DNA from: an uncultured Eggerthella sp.
GTDB lineage: Bacteria > Actinomycetota > Coriobacteriia > Coriobacteriales > Eggerthellaceae
Reading direction: 5' to 3'
DNA: 64,000 nucleotides
Assembly (NCBI GenBank): GCA_900553605.1
Contig: USDX01000001.1
Coordinates: 124,001-188,000, forward strand
Shown here: positions 49,977 to 58,214 of the stretch, in pieces
How positions within the stretch are numbered: the stretch's first letter is position 1
Layout of the letters: each line of letters opens with the position of its first letter
Notes under the pieces: model-generated
Told to the model about the DNA's origin: nothing
Database searches by the model: none
What the model saw: only the letters and a program-made list of their open reading frames with translations
Program-made: the position numbers and the translations under genes

Positions 49977-51164
49977 ATGGCAGAAAAGAAGATGTTCTCC
50001 GCTACGGGCAACCAGATGGTGGCAGATGCCTTCCGTCAGGTTAACCCTGATGTTATGGCGGCTTACCCCATTACTCCTCAGACCACCATTGTTGAAGGCT
50101 ATGCAAAGTTCGTTGCCGACGGAAAGGTAACCACCGAATACGTTCCCACCGAATCCGAGCATTCCGCGCTTTCCGCATGTATTGGCGCTTCTGCTGCTGG
50201 TGCGCGTGTTGCAACCGCAACAAGCTCCCAGGGCTTGGCCTACATGTGGGAGGAACTGCACATTGCGTCCGGCATGCGTTGCCCCATTGTTATGGCAAAT
50301 GCCAATCGTGCGCTTTCCGCTCCTATTAACATCCACGGAGATCATTCCGACATCATGAGTGCTCGTGACTGCGGTTGGGGCATGATGTTTGCCGAAACCG
50401 CTCAGGAGGCTTACGACAACACCATCATCGCGTTCAAGGTTGCCGAAGATCCCAATGTTCTGCTTCCGGTTCTCACCACTCTCGATGGCTTTGTTACCAC
50501 GCACGCTATGGATTGCTGCGTGATGGAAGAAGATCAGGTAGTAAAAGATTTCGTAGGCAATTACGAGCCGAAGTACCCTCTTCTTGATACTGAAAACCCT
50601 GTTGGCCAGGGCATGTTCGCAACGCTTGGCAACGGCTACATGAAGTACAAGCTCACCGAGCGCCACGCTCTCGACAACGCTATGGAAGCTTTTGAGCGCC
50701 ATGGCAAGGAATGGGCTGAAATCACGGGTCGTCCGTTCGAGCTGGTTGATGCATGGGGTACCGAAGACGCTGATTACATCATCGTTGTTTTGGGCTCCTG
50801 CGCAGGCAATGCTCGTTTCCAGGCTCGCAAGCTGCGCGAGCAGGGCAAAAAGGTCGGCGTTGTTCGTCCTCGTATCTTCCGTCCGTTCCCTGCAAAGCAG
50901 ATTGCTGAAGCTTGCAAAAACGCTAAGGCTGTGGCTGTTCTGGATCGTTCCGATTCCTTCGGTTCCCCGCATGCTCCTTTGGCGCTCGAGGTCCGCTCTG
51001 CCTTCCACGCAAATGGGGTTGACGCTCTTGTCAACGATTACGTTGTGGGTCTCGGCGGTGCAGACATCACCCTCGAGCAGATGAACACTGTGTTCTCTGA
51101 CCTTGAGGCGCGCGCTGCAGGCGAGGGCGACGGTTCCATCAAGTATCTCGGCATCGAAGAGTAA
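49977..51164 (+). CDS. porA: 2-oxoacid:ferredoxin oxidoreductase, alpha subunit
   Basis: The 395-residue alpha subunit holds the pyrimidine-side domain for thiamine diphosphate. ATGNQMVADAFRQVNPDVMAAYPITPQTTIVE is the usual start, followed by ESEHSALSACIGAS and TSSQGLAYMWEELHIASGMRCPIV. The C-terminal part has VGVVRPRIFRPFP. GGGGGAGTAACC precedes the ATG. The order gamma-delta-alpha-beta matches pyruvate oxidoreductases of archaea and Thermotoga. The exact substrate is not proven. Confidence 0.93.
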   Translation: MAEKKMFSATGNQMVADAFRQVNPDVMAAYPITPQTTIVEGYAKFVADGKVTTEYVPTESEHSALSACIGASAAGARVATATSSQGLAYMWEELHIASGMRCPIVMANANRALSAPINIHGDHSDIMSARDCGWGMMFAETAQEAYDNTIIAFKVAEDPNVLLPVLTTLDGFVTTHAMDCCVMEEDQVVKDFVGNYEPKYPLLDTENPVGQGMFATLGNGYMKYKLTERHALDNAMEAFERHGKEWAEITGRPFELVDAWGTEDADYIIVVLGSCAGNARFQARKLREQGKKVGVVRPRIFRPFPAKQIAEACKNAKAVAVLDRSDSFGSPHAPLALEVRSAFHANGVDALVNDYVVGLGGADITLEQMNTVFSDLEARAAGEGDGSIKYLGIEE

Positions 51165-51174
51165 GGGGCATCCA

Positions 51175-52119
51175 ATGGCAAACATCAAGCAACTTTCTGC
51201 CCGCCCCGACGATTTGGCTCCTGGCCATCGCCTGTGTGGCGGTTGCGGCGCATCTATGGCAGTGCGCCAGGTCCTTATGGGTCGCAACGACTATGACGTT
51301 GTGTGCTGCTCGGCAACGGGCTGCCTGGAAGTATCCACTTCCATCTATCCGGACAACGCGTGGAACGTTCCATTCATTCACAATGCATTCGCAAATGCGG
51401 GCGCAACTATTTCTGGCGTAGAGGCAGCTTACAAGGGTCTTCAGCGTGCAGGCAAGATCCCTGCAGACAAGAAGATCAAGTTCGTTGCCTTCGGCGGCGA
51501 CGGCGGCACCTACGACATCGGTCTGCAGTCTCTGTCCGGCGCTATGGAACGCGGTCACGATATCGTGTATGTCTGCTACGACAACGGCGCATACATGAAC
51601 ACGGGCATCCAGCGTTCTTCTGCAACTCCTAAGGGCGCATGGGCAACTACGTCTGAAGTTGGTAAGGAACAGCAGGGCAAGCCCCAGAAGCGCAAGGATC
51701 TTACCTCCATCATGGCAGCTCATGGTGTTCCCTATGTTGCTCAGGCAACCGTAGGCAATTGGCGTGACCTGGTAAGCAAAGCGGAAAAGGCAATTGCCGT
51801 TGACGGTCCTGCTTTCCTGAACGTTATGGCTCCTTGCCCCCGCGGCTGGCGTATCGACTCCAGCATGACTGCAGAAATCTGCCGCATGGCGGTAAACTCC
51901 AAGTTCTGGCCATTGTTCGAGGTCGAAAACGGCAAGTGGAAGCTCACTCCGGTTCGCGACAAAAACCTTATTCCTGTAAAGGACTTCCTGAAGCCTCAGG
52001 GCCGCTTCAAGCACCTCTTCAAGCCTGGCAACGAAGCCCTGTTGGAAGAGATCCAGCAAGACGTTGATGATTTCTGGGCTTACCTTGAGGGTCGTGTGGA
52101 AGGCTCCAAGGATCTGTAA
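51175..52119 (+). CDS. porB: 2-oxoacid:ferredoxin oxidoreductase, beta subunit
   Basis: The 314-residue beta subunit binds the diphosphate part of thiamine diphosphate and one [4Fe-4S] cluster. The ThDP motif is GDGGTYDIGL to YDNGAYMNTGIQRS. Cluster cysteines are likely in LCGGCGA, in CCSATGC and near the C-terminus. The start was set at MANIKQ after GTAAGGGGCATCCA. A terminator follows, so the four genes form a closed operon. Confidence 0.93.
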   Translation: MANIKQLSARPDDLAPGHRLCGGCGASMAVRQVLMGRNDYDVVCCSATGCLEVSTSIYPDNAWNVPFIHNAFANAGATISGVEAAYKGLQRAGKIPADKKIKFVAFGGDGGTYDIGLQSLSGAMERGHDIVYVCYDNGAYMNTGIQRSSATPKGAWATTSEVGKEQQGKPQKRKDLTSIMAAHGVPYVAQATVGNWRDLVSKAEKAIAVDGPAFLNVMAPCPRGWRIDSSMTAEICRMAVNSKFWPLFEVENGKWKLTPVRDKNLIPVKDFLKPQGRFKHLFKPGNEALLEEIQQDVDDFWAYLEGRVEGSKDL

Positions 52120-52166
52120 GCGCAGTGCTCGGGTTAAGCTAATTCCCAAGTAAGGCTGTCTAACTA

Positions 52167-52200
52167 AGCCGCGAGATGCACTATCTCGCGGCTTTTTTTT
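52167..52200 (+). terminator. Intrinsic terminator of the oxidoreductase operon
   Basis: The perfect 11-bp stem AGCCGCGAGAT/ATCTCGCGGCT has a 5-nt loop and a T8 tail. Confidence 0.93.
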
Positions 52201-52201
52201 C

Positions 52202-52229
52202 TTGACGGGGCACTGTAGTGCGCTATAGT
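52202..52229 (+). promoter_or_regulatory. Promoter of the riboflavin operon
   Basis: TTGACG (52202-52207) and TATAGT (52224-52229) are 16 bp apart. It starts directly after the preceding terminator and about 20 bp before the FMN riboswitch. Confidence 0.8.
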
Positions 52230-52250
52230 AACCAATGGAAAATGAATACG

Positions 52251-52396
52251 GTCTTCAGGGCGAGGTGAAACTCCTCACTGGCGGTAACGCAAAATCTTCT
52301 GCAAGGAAGCAATTGCAAAGCCCGCGACCCTTGTGCAGGCAAGGCTGATCTGGTGAAAATCCAGAGCCAACGGTTACAGTCCGGATGGAAGAAGAC
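52251..52396 (+). promoter_or_regulatory. FMN riboswitch (RFN element)
   Basis: The conserved RFN blocks are present in order: AGGGCGAGGTGAAACTCCTC, ACTGGCGGTAA, GCCCGCGA, TGATCTGGTGAAAATCCAGA, GCCAACGGTTACAGTCCGGATG. The closing P1 helix is GTCTTC (52251-52256) with GAAGAC (52391-52396). It senses flavin mononucleotide and should repress the rib genes through the terminator at 52441. Confidence 0.97.
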
Positions 52397-52440
52397 GATG
52401 AATCGGATCGGTCGTTTGGCCGCGCTTGTTTGTCATGTGA

Positions 52441-52473
52441 AAGCCCTGGAACGCTATGTTCCAGGGCTTTTTT
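52441..52473 (+). terminator. FMN riboswitch expression-platform terminator
   Basis: The perfect 12-bp stem AAGCCCTGGAAC/GTTCCAGGGCTT has a 5-nt loop and a T-run (TTTTTT). It lies 45 bp after the aptamer and 80 bp before ribD, so FMN binding would cause early termination. Confidence 0.92.
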
Positions 52474-52554
52474 CATACAGGATGTATCTCCGTTCGTCGC
52501 TTACCCACTCAAGATGGTATTCGCGACAACGAATATGAAAGGAGGTGCAGTTCC

Positions 52555-53808
52555 TTGACTGATGAGGAGTACATGCAGCGAGCTTTGGAGCTTGCTATGC
52601 GCGGTGCCGGATGGGTCAATCCCAATCCTCTTGTTGGAGCGGTTGTGGTGCGCGATGGTCGAATTATCGGCGAAGGCTGGCATCCCGCTTTCGGCGAACT
52701 CCATGCGGAGCGCCAGGCTCTTGCCGATTGTCGTCAACGAGGTGAAGCCACCGAAGGTGCAACTATCTACGTAACGCTCGAGCCTTGTTGCCATACCGGC
52801 AAAACGCCCCCGTGCACCGAGGCGCTGATAGAAGCGGGCATTGCCCGAGTGGTTATGGGTGCCCCCGATCCCAACCCCAAGGTTGATGGCGGCGGCGTTG
52901 CTCAGCTCCAGGCGGCGGGCATCGAAGTTGTCCAGGGCGTTTTGGTTAAGGAATGCCAAGAAATCAACCGAGCGTTTTTCCATTACATCGAAACGGGTAA
53001 ACCCTATGTCATCCTGAAGTACGCGATGACGCTCGATGGCAAGATCGCCACAAGGAGTGGCAAATCGAAGTGGATTACGGGCGAGGAGGCTCGCAAGCGC
53101 GTTCATGCCGATCGTCAACGTTATGCCGCTATCATGGTGGGCGTCAACACCGTCATCAAGGACGATCCGTTGCTTACCTGCCGATTGGACAGCTTTGAAT
53201 CTTCCGACGTAGAAGAATTGCAAGTGGTTGATGAATCCGATTTCGAGGATCTGCTCGAAAAGGAGATGGCGGAAGACGAGGCTGCTTTTGAGGCCGATCT
53301 GGAGGGTTGCGCCGACTCTACTCTGCGTGGATTCGGCACCTTTAAGCCCCGTTGCTCGAACCCTATTCGCATCATTTGTGACACGCACCTGCGTACACCG
53401 CTCGATTCTCGGGTAGTGAGGACGGCTGCGGAGATCCCCACGTACATAGCAACCTGCGAACGCGATCTGGAAAAGCACTTGCCGTATCGCGAGCGGGAGT
53501 GCGACGTCATCGTGGTTCCCGAGGCGGCGGGTCATGTGGACATCGAGATCCTGATGGAAAAGCTCGGAGAGCTTGGTATCGATAGCGTGATTGTCGAAGG
53601 TGGCGCAGAAATCAATTGGTCGGTTTTGGCCTATGAAGTGGTTTCTTGCGTGCAGGCATACGTTGCCCCGAAGATCTTCGGTGGAGCAGCAGCGCCGAGC
53701 CCGGTAGGGGGCTTTGGCGTCGAGGCTCCCAAGTACGCCATCGAGCTGTCTAGCCCGAAGGTGACCCAGCTCGGTCAAGACCTGCTCATTGAATGCGAGG
53801 TGAAGTAA
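52555..53808 (+). CDS. ribD: Bifunctional deaminase/reductase RibD
   Basis: RibD deaminates the GTP-derived pyrimidine and then reduces its ribose. The deaminase domain (1-145) has the zinc ligands H50, C78 and C87 with E52 as the acid-base. The reductase domain begins at YVILKYAMTLDGKIA. The start is TTG with AAAGGAGGTG before it. The length of 417 residues is above the usual 360-370 because an acidic insert of about 35-40 residues lies between LTCRL and NPIRII (about 213-268). The gene is under FMN riboswitch control. No separate riboflavin phosphatase gene is seen, but see the fusion at 56538. Confidence 0.94.
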   Translation: MTDEEYMQRALELAMRGAGWVNPNPLVGAVVVRDGRIIGEGWHPAFGELHAERQALADCRQRGEATEGATIYVTLEPCCHTGKTPPCTEALIEAGIARVVMGAPDPNPKVDGGGVAQLQAAGIEVVQGVLVKECQEINRAFFHYIETGKPYVILKYAMTLDGKIATRSGKSKWITGEEARKRVHADRQRYAAIMVGVNTVIKDDPLLTCRLDSFESSDVEELQVVDESDFEDLLEKEMAEDEAAFEADLEGCADSTLRGFGTFKPRCSNPIRIICDTHLRTPLDSRVVRTAAEIPTYIATCERDLEKHLPYRERECDVIVVPEAAGHVDIEILMEKLGELGIDSVIVEGGAEINWSVLAYEVVSCVQAYVAPKIFGGAAAPSPVGGFGVEAPKYAIELSSPKVTQLGQDLLIECEVK

Positions 53809-54528
53809 ATGTTCACTGGCATTGTAGAAGAAGTCGGCAAAGTGGCTTCCATTCGCAAAGGAGCCCATTCCTGTGTGCTTACCGTTGCAGCTTCGAAGGT
53901 GCTTGAGGATGTTCATCTGGGTGACAGCATTGCGACGAATGGGGTTTGCCTTACCGTAACCGATTTTACGCGTAGCGGCTTTTCAGCTGATGTCATGCAT
54001 GAAACCCTGAACCGTTCGTCTTTAGGTGCGCTGCGCCCGGGAAGCCCCGTGAACCTGGAACGCGCCATGCTCGCTGGTGGGCGTTTCGGCGGTCACATCG
54101 TTTCGGGCCATATCGACGGTGTGGGCACGGTGAAAAGCATCGACGAGGATGACAATGCTGTGTGGTATCGCATTGGATGCGACGCTTCCATTCTGCGCTT
54201 TATTGTCGAAAAAGGCTCTATTGCCATAGACGGCATCAGTCTCACCGTCGCAAAAGTCGACTCTGAAAGCTTCAGCGTTTCCATCATTCCGCACACACGC
54301 GCACAGACCAATTTGGTCACCAAGCATGTGGGCGATGTGGTGAATCTCGAAAACGACTGTGTCGGCAAATACGTTGAACGCCTTCTGGCTTGTTCTCCGG
54401 AGCTTGCAGACGAAACGGTCCGTCAATCTGCTTCGGTCGTGAGCCCCTATGTCGAGAAGGCAAATGGGACGGTATCGCAGAAGCAGGGCGGCATCACGAA
54501 AGAATTTTTGCTGAGCAATGGCTTTTAG
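53809..54528 (+). CDS. ribE: Riboflavin synthase, alpha chain
   Basis: This trimeric enzyme dismutates two lumazines to riboflavin and the pyrimidine. Two repeated barrel halves are visible: MFTGIVEEVGKV and SGHIDGVG. The motif GVCLTVT of the first half is matched by GISLTVAKV in the second. The length of 239 residues is slightly long because of a C-terminal tail of about 30 residues. The ATG follows the ribD stop directly, so translation is coupled. Confidence 0.94.
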   Translation: MFTGIVEEVGKVASIRKGAHSCVLTVAASKVLEDVHLGDSIATNGVCLTVTDFTRSGFSADVMHETLNRSSLGALRPGSPVNLERAMLAGGRFGGHIVSGHIDGVGTVKSIDEDDNAVWYRIGCDASILRFIVEKGSIAIDGISLTVAKVDSESFSVSIIPHTRAQTNLVTKHVGDVVNLENDCVGKYVERLLACSPELADETVRQSASVVSPYVEKANGTVSQKQGGITKEFLLSNGF

Positions 54529-54599
54529 CGGCTCGGCTCCTATAACAAAACAGGAAAAGCGCTTCCCCATTTAGGTGTGGGAGGCATGAGAGGATAGTA

Positions 54600-55808
54600 A
54601 TGTTCCAGTTCAGTACCATTGAAGAGGCTTTGGAGGATCTTCGCCAGGGAAAGGTGATCTTGTGCACCGATGATCCCGATCGCGAAAACGAGGGAGATTT
54701 CATCTGCGCTGCAGAATTCGCTACAACCGAAAACGTGAACTTCATGGCGAAATATGCAAAGGGCCTGATCTGCATGCCCATGAGCATTGACCTGTGCCGT
54801 AAGCTCATGTTCCCTCAGATGGTAACCACCAATACCGACAACCACGAAACGGCATTTACTGTTTCGATCGATCACGTCGACACCACGACCGGCATCTCTG
54901 CTGAGGAACGTGGCTATACGGCTCGAAAGTGCGTTGATGAGAATGCTCGTCCTGAGGATTTTCGTCGTCCTGGCCATATGTTCCCGCTGATGGCAAAGCC
55001 CAACGGCGTTCTTGAGCGCAACGGCCACACCGAGGCAACGGTAGACCTGATGCGTCTTGCCGGCTTGAAAGAGTGCGGCTTGTGCTGCGAGATCATGCGT
55101 GATGACGGTACGATGATGCGCACCCCCGAGCTTATCGAGCTCGCCGAGAAGTGGGATTTGAAGTTCATCTCGATTAAGGCTCTTCAGGATTACCGCAAGA
55201 AGCACGACAAGCTCGTAGAGCGTGTGGCCGACACCAAGATGCCCACCAAGTATGGCGACTTCCGTGCATATGCTTACATCAACAAGCTCAATGGCGAGCA
55301 CCATGTTGCTCTGGTTAAAGGCGATATCGCCGATGGGGAAGATCTGCTGGTTCGCGTTCACTCGGAATGCCTTACTGGCGATGCATTCGGTTCCTTGCGT
55401 TGCGATTGCGGCGATCAGTTCGCTTCCGCTATGCGCGCGGTTAACGAAGAGGGCCGTGGCGTGGTTCTGTACATGCGCCAGGAAGGTCGTGGCATCGGTT
55501 TGGTAAACAAGCTTCGCGCTTACGAGCTGCAAGATAAGGGCATGGATACGCTTGAGGCGAATCTTGCACTGGGCTTCAAGGGGGATGAGCGCGAGTACTT
55601 CATCGGAGCACAGATCCTGCGCGATCTGGGCGTGAAGACCATGCGCCTTCTGACCAATAACCCCGATAAGGTCTATCAGCTCTCCGAGTTCGGTCTTGAA
55701 ATCACCGATCGTGTGCCGATTCAGATGCCTGCGACCGACCACGACCGCTTCTACCTGAAAACAAAGAAGGAAAAGATGGGTCATATTCTCGAAAGCGTCG
55801 AGGAATAA
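54600..55808 (+). CDS. ribBA: Bifunctional DHBP synthase / GTP cyclohydrolase II RibBA
   Basis: RibBA supplies both precursors of lumazine. The N-terminal DHBP synthase (about 1-200) has DDPDRENEGDF and RPGHMFPL. The C-terminal GTP cyclohydrolase II (about 205-400) has the zinc site CLTGDAFGSLRCDCG and RQEGRGIGL. The length of 402 residues is standard and both halves look active. AGGATAGTA lies before the ATG. It is third in the rib operon. Confidence 0.96.
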   Translation: MFQFSTIEEALEDLRQGKVILCTDDPDRENEGDFICAAEFATTENVNFMAKYAKGLICMPMSIDLCRKLMFPQMVTTNTDNHETAFTVSIDHVDTTTGISAEERGYTARKCVDENARPEDFRRPGHMFPLMAKPNGVLERNGHTEATVDLMRLAGLKECGLCCEIMRDDGTMMRTPELIELAEKWDLKFISIKALQDYRKKHDKLVERVADTKMPTKYGDFRAYAYINKLNGEHHVALVKGDIADGEDLLVRVHSECLTGDAFGSLRCDCGDQFASAMRAVNEEGRGVVLYMRQEGRGIGLVNKLRAYELQDKGMDTLEANLALGFKGDEREYFIGAQILRDLGVKTMRLLTNNPDKVYQLSEFGLEITDRVPIQMPATDHDRFYLKTKKEKMGHILESVEE

Positions 55809-55860
55809 CGGAACTGCCTGTAGGCAATAGGGGATTGCATCCCGAAACGAATGGAATTAG

Positions 55861-55883
55861 CCCCAGGCGTTAAAACGCTGGGG
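55861..55883 (+). promoter_or_regulatory. Hairpin before ribH
   Basis: CCCCA-GCGTT/AACGC-TGGGG forms an almost perfect hairpin (one bulged G) that ends just before the ribH ribosome site. It has no T-run. It may stabilise the mRNA or moderate ribH translation. Confidence 0.5.
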
Positions 55884-55902
55884 ATGGCGAAAGGAAACGC
55901 AT

Positions 55903-56370
55903 ATGAACACTCTCGAAGGAAAGCTCGTATCTGAGGGCATCAAGGTTGGCATTGTAGCCGCTCGTTTCAACGAGTTCATCACTTCAAAGCTGATCGGTGG
56001 CGCAATGGATGGTCTGCTTCGTCACGATGTCAAGGACGAAGACGTGGACATCGCGTGGGTTCCTGGCGCATTTGAGATTCCGCTGGTTGCTCAGAAGATG
56101 GCTGAATCGGGCAAGTACGATGCAGTTATCTGCCTGGGTGCGGTAATCCGTGGCGCAACGTCTCACTACGACCTGGTCTGCAATGAGGCCGCCAAGGGCG
56201 TTGCCCAGGTTGGCCTGAAGACCGGTGTGCCTGTACTCTTCGGCGTGGTAACCACCGACACCATCGAACAGGCAATTGAGCGTGCTGGCACGAAGGCTGG
56301 CAACAAGGGCTTCGACTGCGCAACGAGCGCCATCGAAATGGTTAACCTCATCAAGACGATCGAGGCGTAA
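55903..56370 (+). CDS. ribH: 6,7-dimethyl-8-ribityllumazine synthase
   Basis: RibH joins the pyrimidine and dihydroxybutanone phosphate to lumazine and forms large hollow shells in many bacteria. VGIVAARFNEFITSKL, VPGAFEIPLVAQKMA and the GAVIRGATSHYDLVCNEAAKG block are typical. The length of 155 residues is standard. GAAAGGAAACGCAT precedes the ATG. It completes the set ribD-ribE-ribBA-ribH. Confidence 0.96.
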   Translation: MNTLEGKLVSEGIKVGIVAARFNEFITSKLIGGAMDGLLRHDVKDEDVDIAWVPGAFEIPLVAQKMAESGKYDAVICLGAVIRGATSHYDLVCNEAAKGVAQVGLKTGVPVLFGVVTTDTIEQAIERAGTKAGNKGFDCATSAIEMVNLIKTIEA

Positions 56371-56383
56371 CGTCAAATTCGGC

Positions 56384-56472
56384 AACGACCCCGCTCCGTT
56401 GTGGGCCCACACCCATTTCCTGATGCTTAAGAAAAGGGTGCAGCTCATCGCAGGAGTTGGGGTCGTTTTTTG
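56384..56472 (+). terminator. Long compound terminator hairpin of the rib operon
   Basis: The outer stem AACGACCCC/GGGGTCGTT (56384-56392 with 56459-56467) plus CTCC/GGAG encloses an inner hairpin with CACCC/GGGTG (56410-56414 with 56436-56440). A T-run follows. A palindrome GTGGGCCCAC (56401-56410) competes with the inner stem. It is much larger than the other terminators of the window. Confidence 0.75.
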
Positions 56473-56537
56473 CCTTGAAGCAGGGCAACAAGTATCCTGT
56501 ATTAATAGTATTTCGCTGCTGCAACGAAGGAGCTGAT

Positions 56538-58214
56538 ATGTCTTTGTTGGTTCACCCTCTTCCTCTGGGGAAAGTCAGACTACGCAACCGTTTGGTAATG
56601 CCCCCGATGGCTACCGAGAAATCGGAGGGGCAGGGTAAAGTGAGCGATGCCCTGTGCGAGTATTACGACGAAAAGACGAAGGGCGGCTATTTTGGCTTAG
56701 TGGTCGCTGAGCATAGCTATATCAGCAAAGAAGGCCAGGCGAGCAAGGGACAAGTTTCTTTTTCCTTAGACGATGACATTCCCGGCCTGAAAAGGCTTGT
56801 TGAGGTCATCCATCGCAATGGTTGTAAGGTGGTAGCGCAGATCAACCACGCTGGTGGTAAGTCTATTTCTGCTTTGGGCGGTGAATCCCTGACGGCGCCC
56901 GCTCCAAGTGCAATGCCTTACACCACAACAAGAGGGGAGGCAGTGCAGGCGCATGCTATGACCCAGCAAGAAATCGACCAGGTTATTGCCGACTTTGCGT
57001 CTGCGGCGCGTCGCGCTAAGGAAGCTGGCTTCGATGGCGTCGAGATCCATTCGGCACATGGATACCTTTTGAGCCAGTTCTATTCCCCAATAACCAATAA
57101 GCGCACAGACGACTATTCGGGCGCGAGCATAGCAGGGCGTACTCGCCTACATTGCCAAGTCATTGAGGCGGTCCGAAACGAGGTGGGCCCTGATTACCTG
57201 TTAGCGCTTCGCTTGGGTGCCTGTGATTATGAAGAAGGTGGAGCAACAAGGGAAGATGCTGTTGCGGCGTGCAAGATATTCGAGGAAGCAGGAGTCGATC
57301 TGCTGGATATCTCGGGCGGGTTATGCGGCTATCGCGGTGACGGCTCTAAGGCCGAAGGCTATTTCGGTGAAGACTCAGCTGCGATCCGCGAAGCAGCTAC
57401 GGTCCCCGTTATTGTGACCGGAGGCGTGAGGACTCTTGAAGGTGCCGAGCGTATTCTGGAGAAGGGCCAAGCCGATTTAGTGGGTGTGGGCCGTACGGTT
57501 CTGAAAGATTCGTTATGGGCAAAAAATGCTATTGAGCTCGCAGGCGGTACCAGCGTTAAAGGAACGGTGTTCTTCGATTTCGACGGAACCCTGCATGACA
57601 GCATGGCAATCTATGGTCCTGCATTTCGCAAGGCATATGCTTGGCTGGTTTCCGAGGGCCACATGCCGCCACAAGAGTTTACCGATGAATGGATTAGCAG
57701 GTGGCTGGGCTGGACCACGGAAGCCATGTGGACCACGTTTGCCCCCAACCTTCCTGAAGAAATATGGCGTCAGGCGGCGGAAATCGTGGGAAATGAAATG
57801 GACCGTCTTACCGAGGAAGGCAAGGCTCGATTGTTCCCAGGGGTACCCGAAATGCTCGACGAGCTTTGCTCTGACGGCTACGAACTTGCGTTTATCAGCA
57901 ACTGTCGCACCCGCTATTGCGAGGTCCATCGTGCGATGTTTGGCTTGGATGCCTGGTTTGATGCCTATTATTGTGCTGAAGATTTTGGCGAAATGCCCAA
58001 ATGGCAGATATATCAGCAGGTGGCGGAGCGCCATGCCACCCCTCGCGTAATGGTGGGCGACCGCTTCCATGATGGGGAAGTGGCTATGAAAGCAAGCATT
58101 CCCTTCATCGGGTGCACGTATGGTTTTGGTGACGATGAAGAATTGGCAATGGCGTCGGCACGTGTCTCAGCACCTGAGGATATTTTCGGTGCTGTTCAGG
58201 AGGTTCTTTCGTGA
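56538..58214 (+). CDS. Old Yellow Enzyme fused to a HAD-family phosphatase
   Basis: Residues 1-335 are an FMN-dependent NADH:flavin oxidoreductase (RLRNRLVMPPMATEKS, QINHAGGKS, GVEIHSAHGYLLSQFYSP, VTGGVRT). Residues 343-555 are a HAD hydrolase with motif I FFDFDGTLHDS, motif II ISNCR, Lys of motif III in PKWQIYQ and motif IV VGDRFHDGEVA. Both halves look catalytically complete. The start was set at MSLLVHP after GAAGGAG, giving 558 residues. It follows the rib operon terminator and is coupled to the gene after it. The phosphatase half could act on a flavin or on a riboflavin precursor. That is inference. Confidence 0.85.
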   Translation: MSLLVHPLPLGKVRLRNRLVMPPMATEKSEGQGKVSDALCEYYDEKTKGGYFGLVVAEHSYISKEGQASKGQVSFSLDDDIPGLKRLVEVIHRNGCKVVAQINHAGGKSISALGGESLTAPAPSAMPYTTTRGEAVQAHAMTQQEIDQVIADFASAARRAKEAGFDGVEIHSAHGYLLSQFYSPITNKRTDDYSGASIAGRTRLHCQVIEAVRNEVGPDYLLALRLGACDYEEGGATREDAVAACKIFEEAGVDLLDISGGLCGYRGDGSKAEGYFGEDSAAIREAATVPVIVTGGVRTLEGAERILEKGQADLVGVGRTVLKDSLWAKNAIELAGGTSVKGTVFFDFDGTLHDSMAIYGPAFRKAYAWLVSEGHMPPQEFTDEWISRWLGWTTEAMWTTFAPNLPEEIWRQAAEIVGNEMDRLTEEGKARLFPGVPEMLDELCSDGYELAFISNCRTRYCEVHRAMFGLDAWFDAYYCAEDFGEMPKWQIYQQVAERHATPRVMVGDRFHDGEVAMKASIPFIGCTYGFGDDEELAMASARVSAPEDIFGAVQEVLS

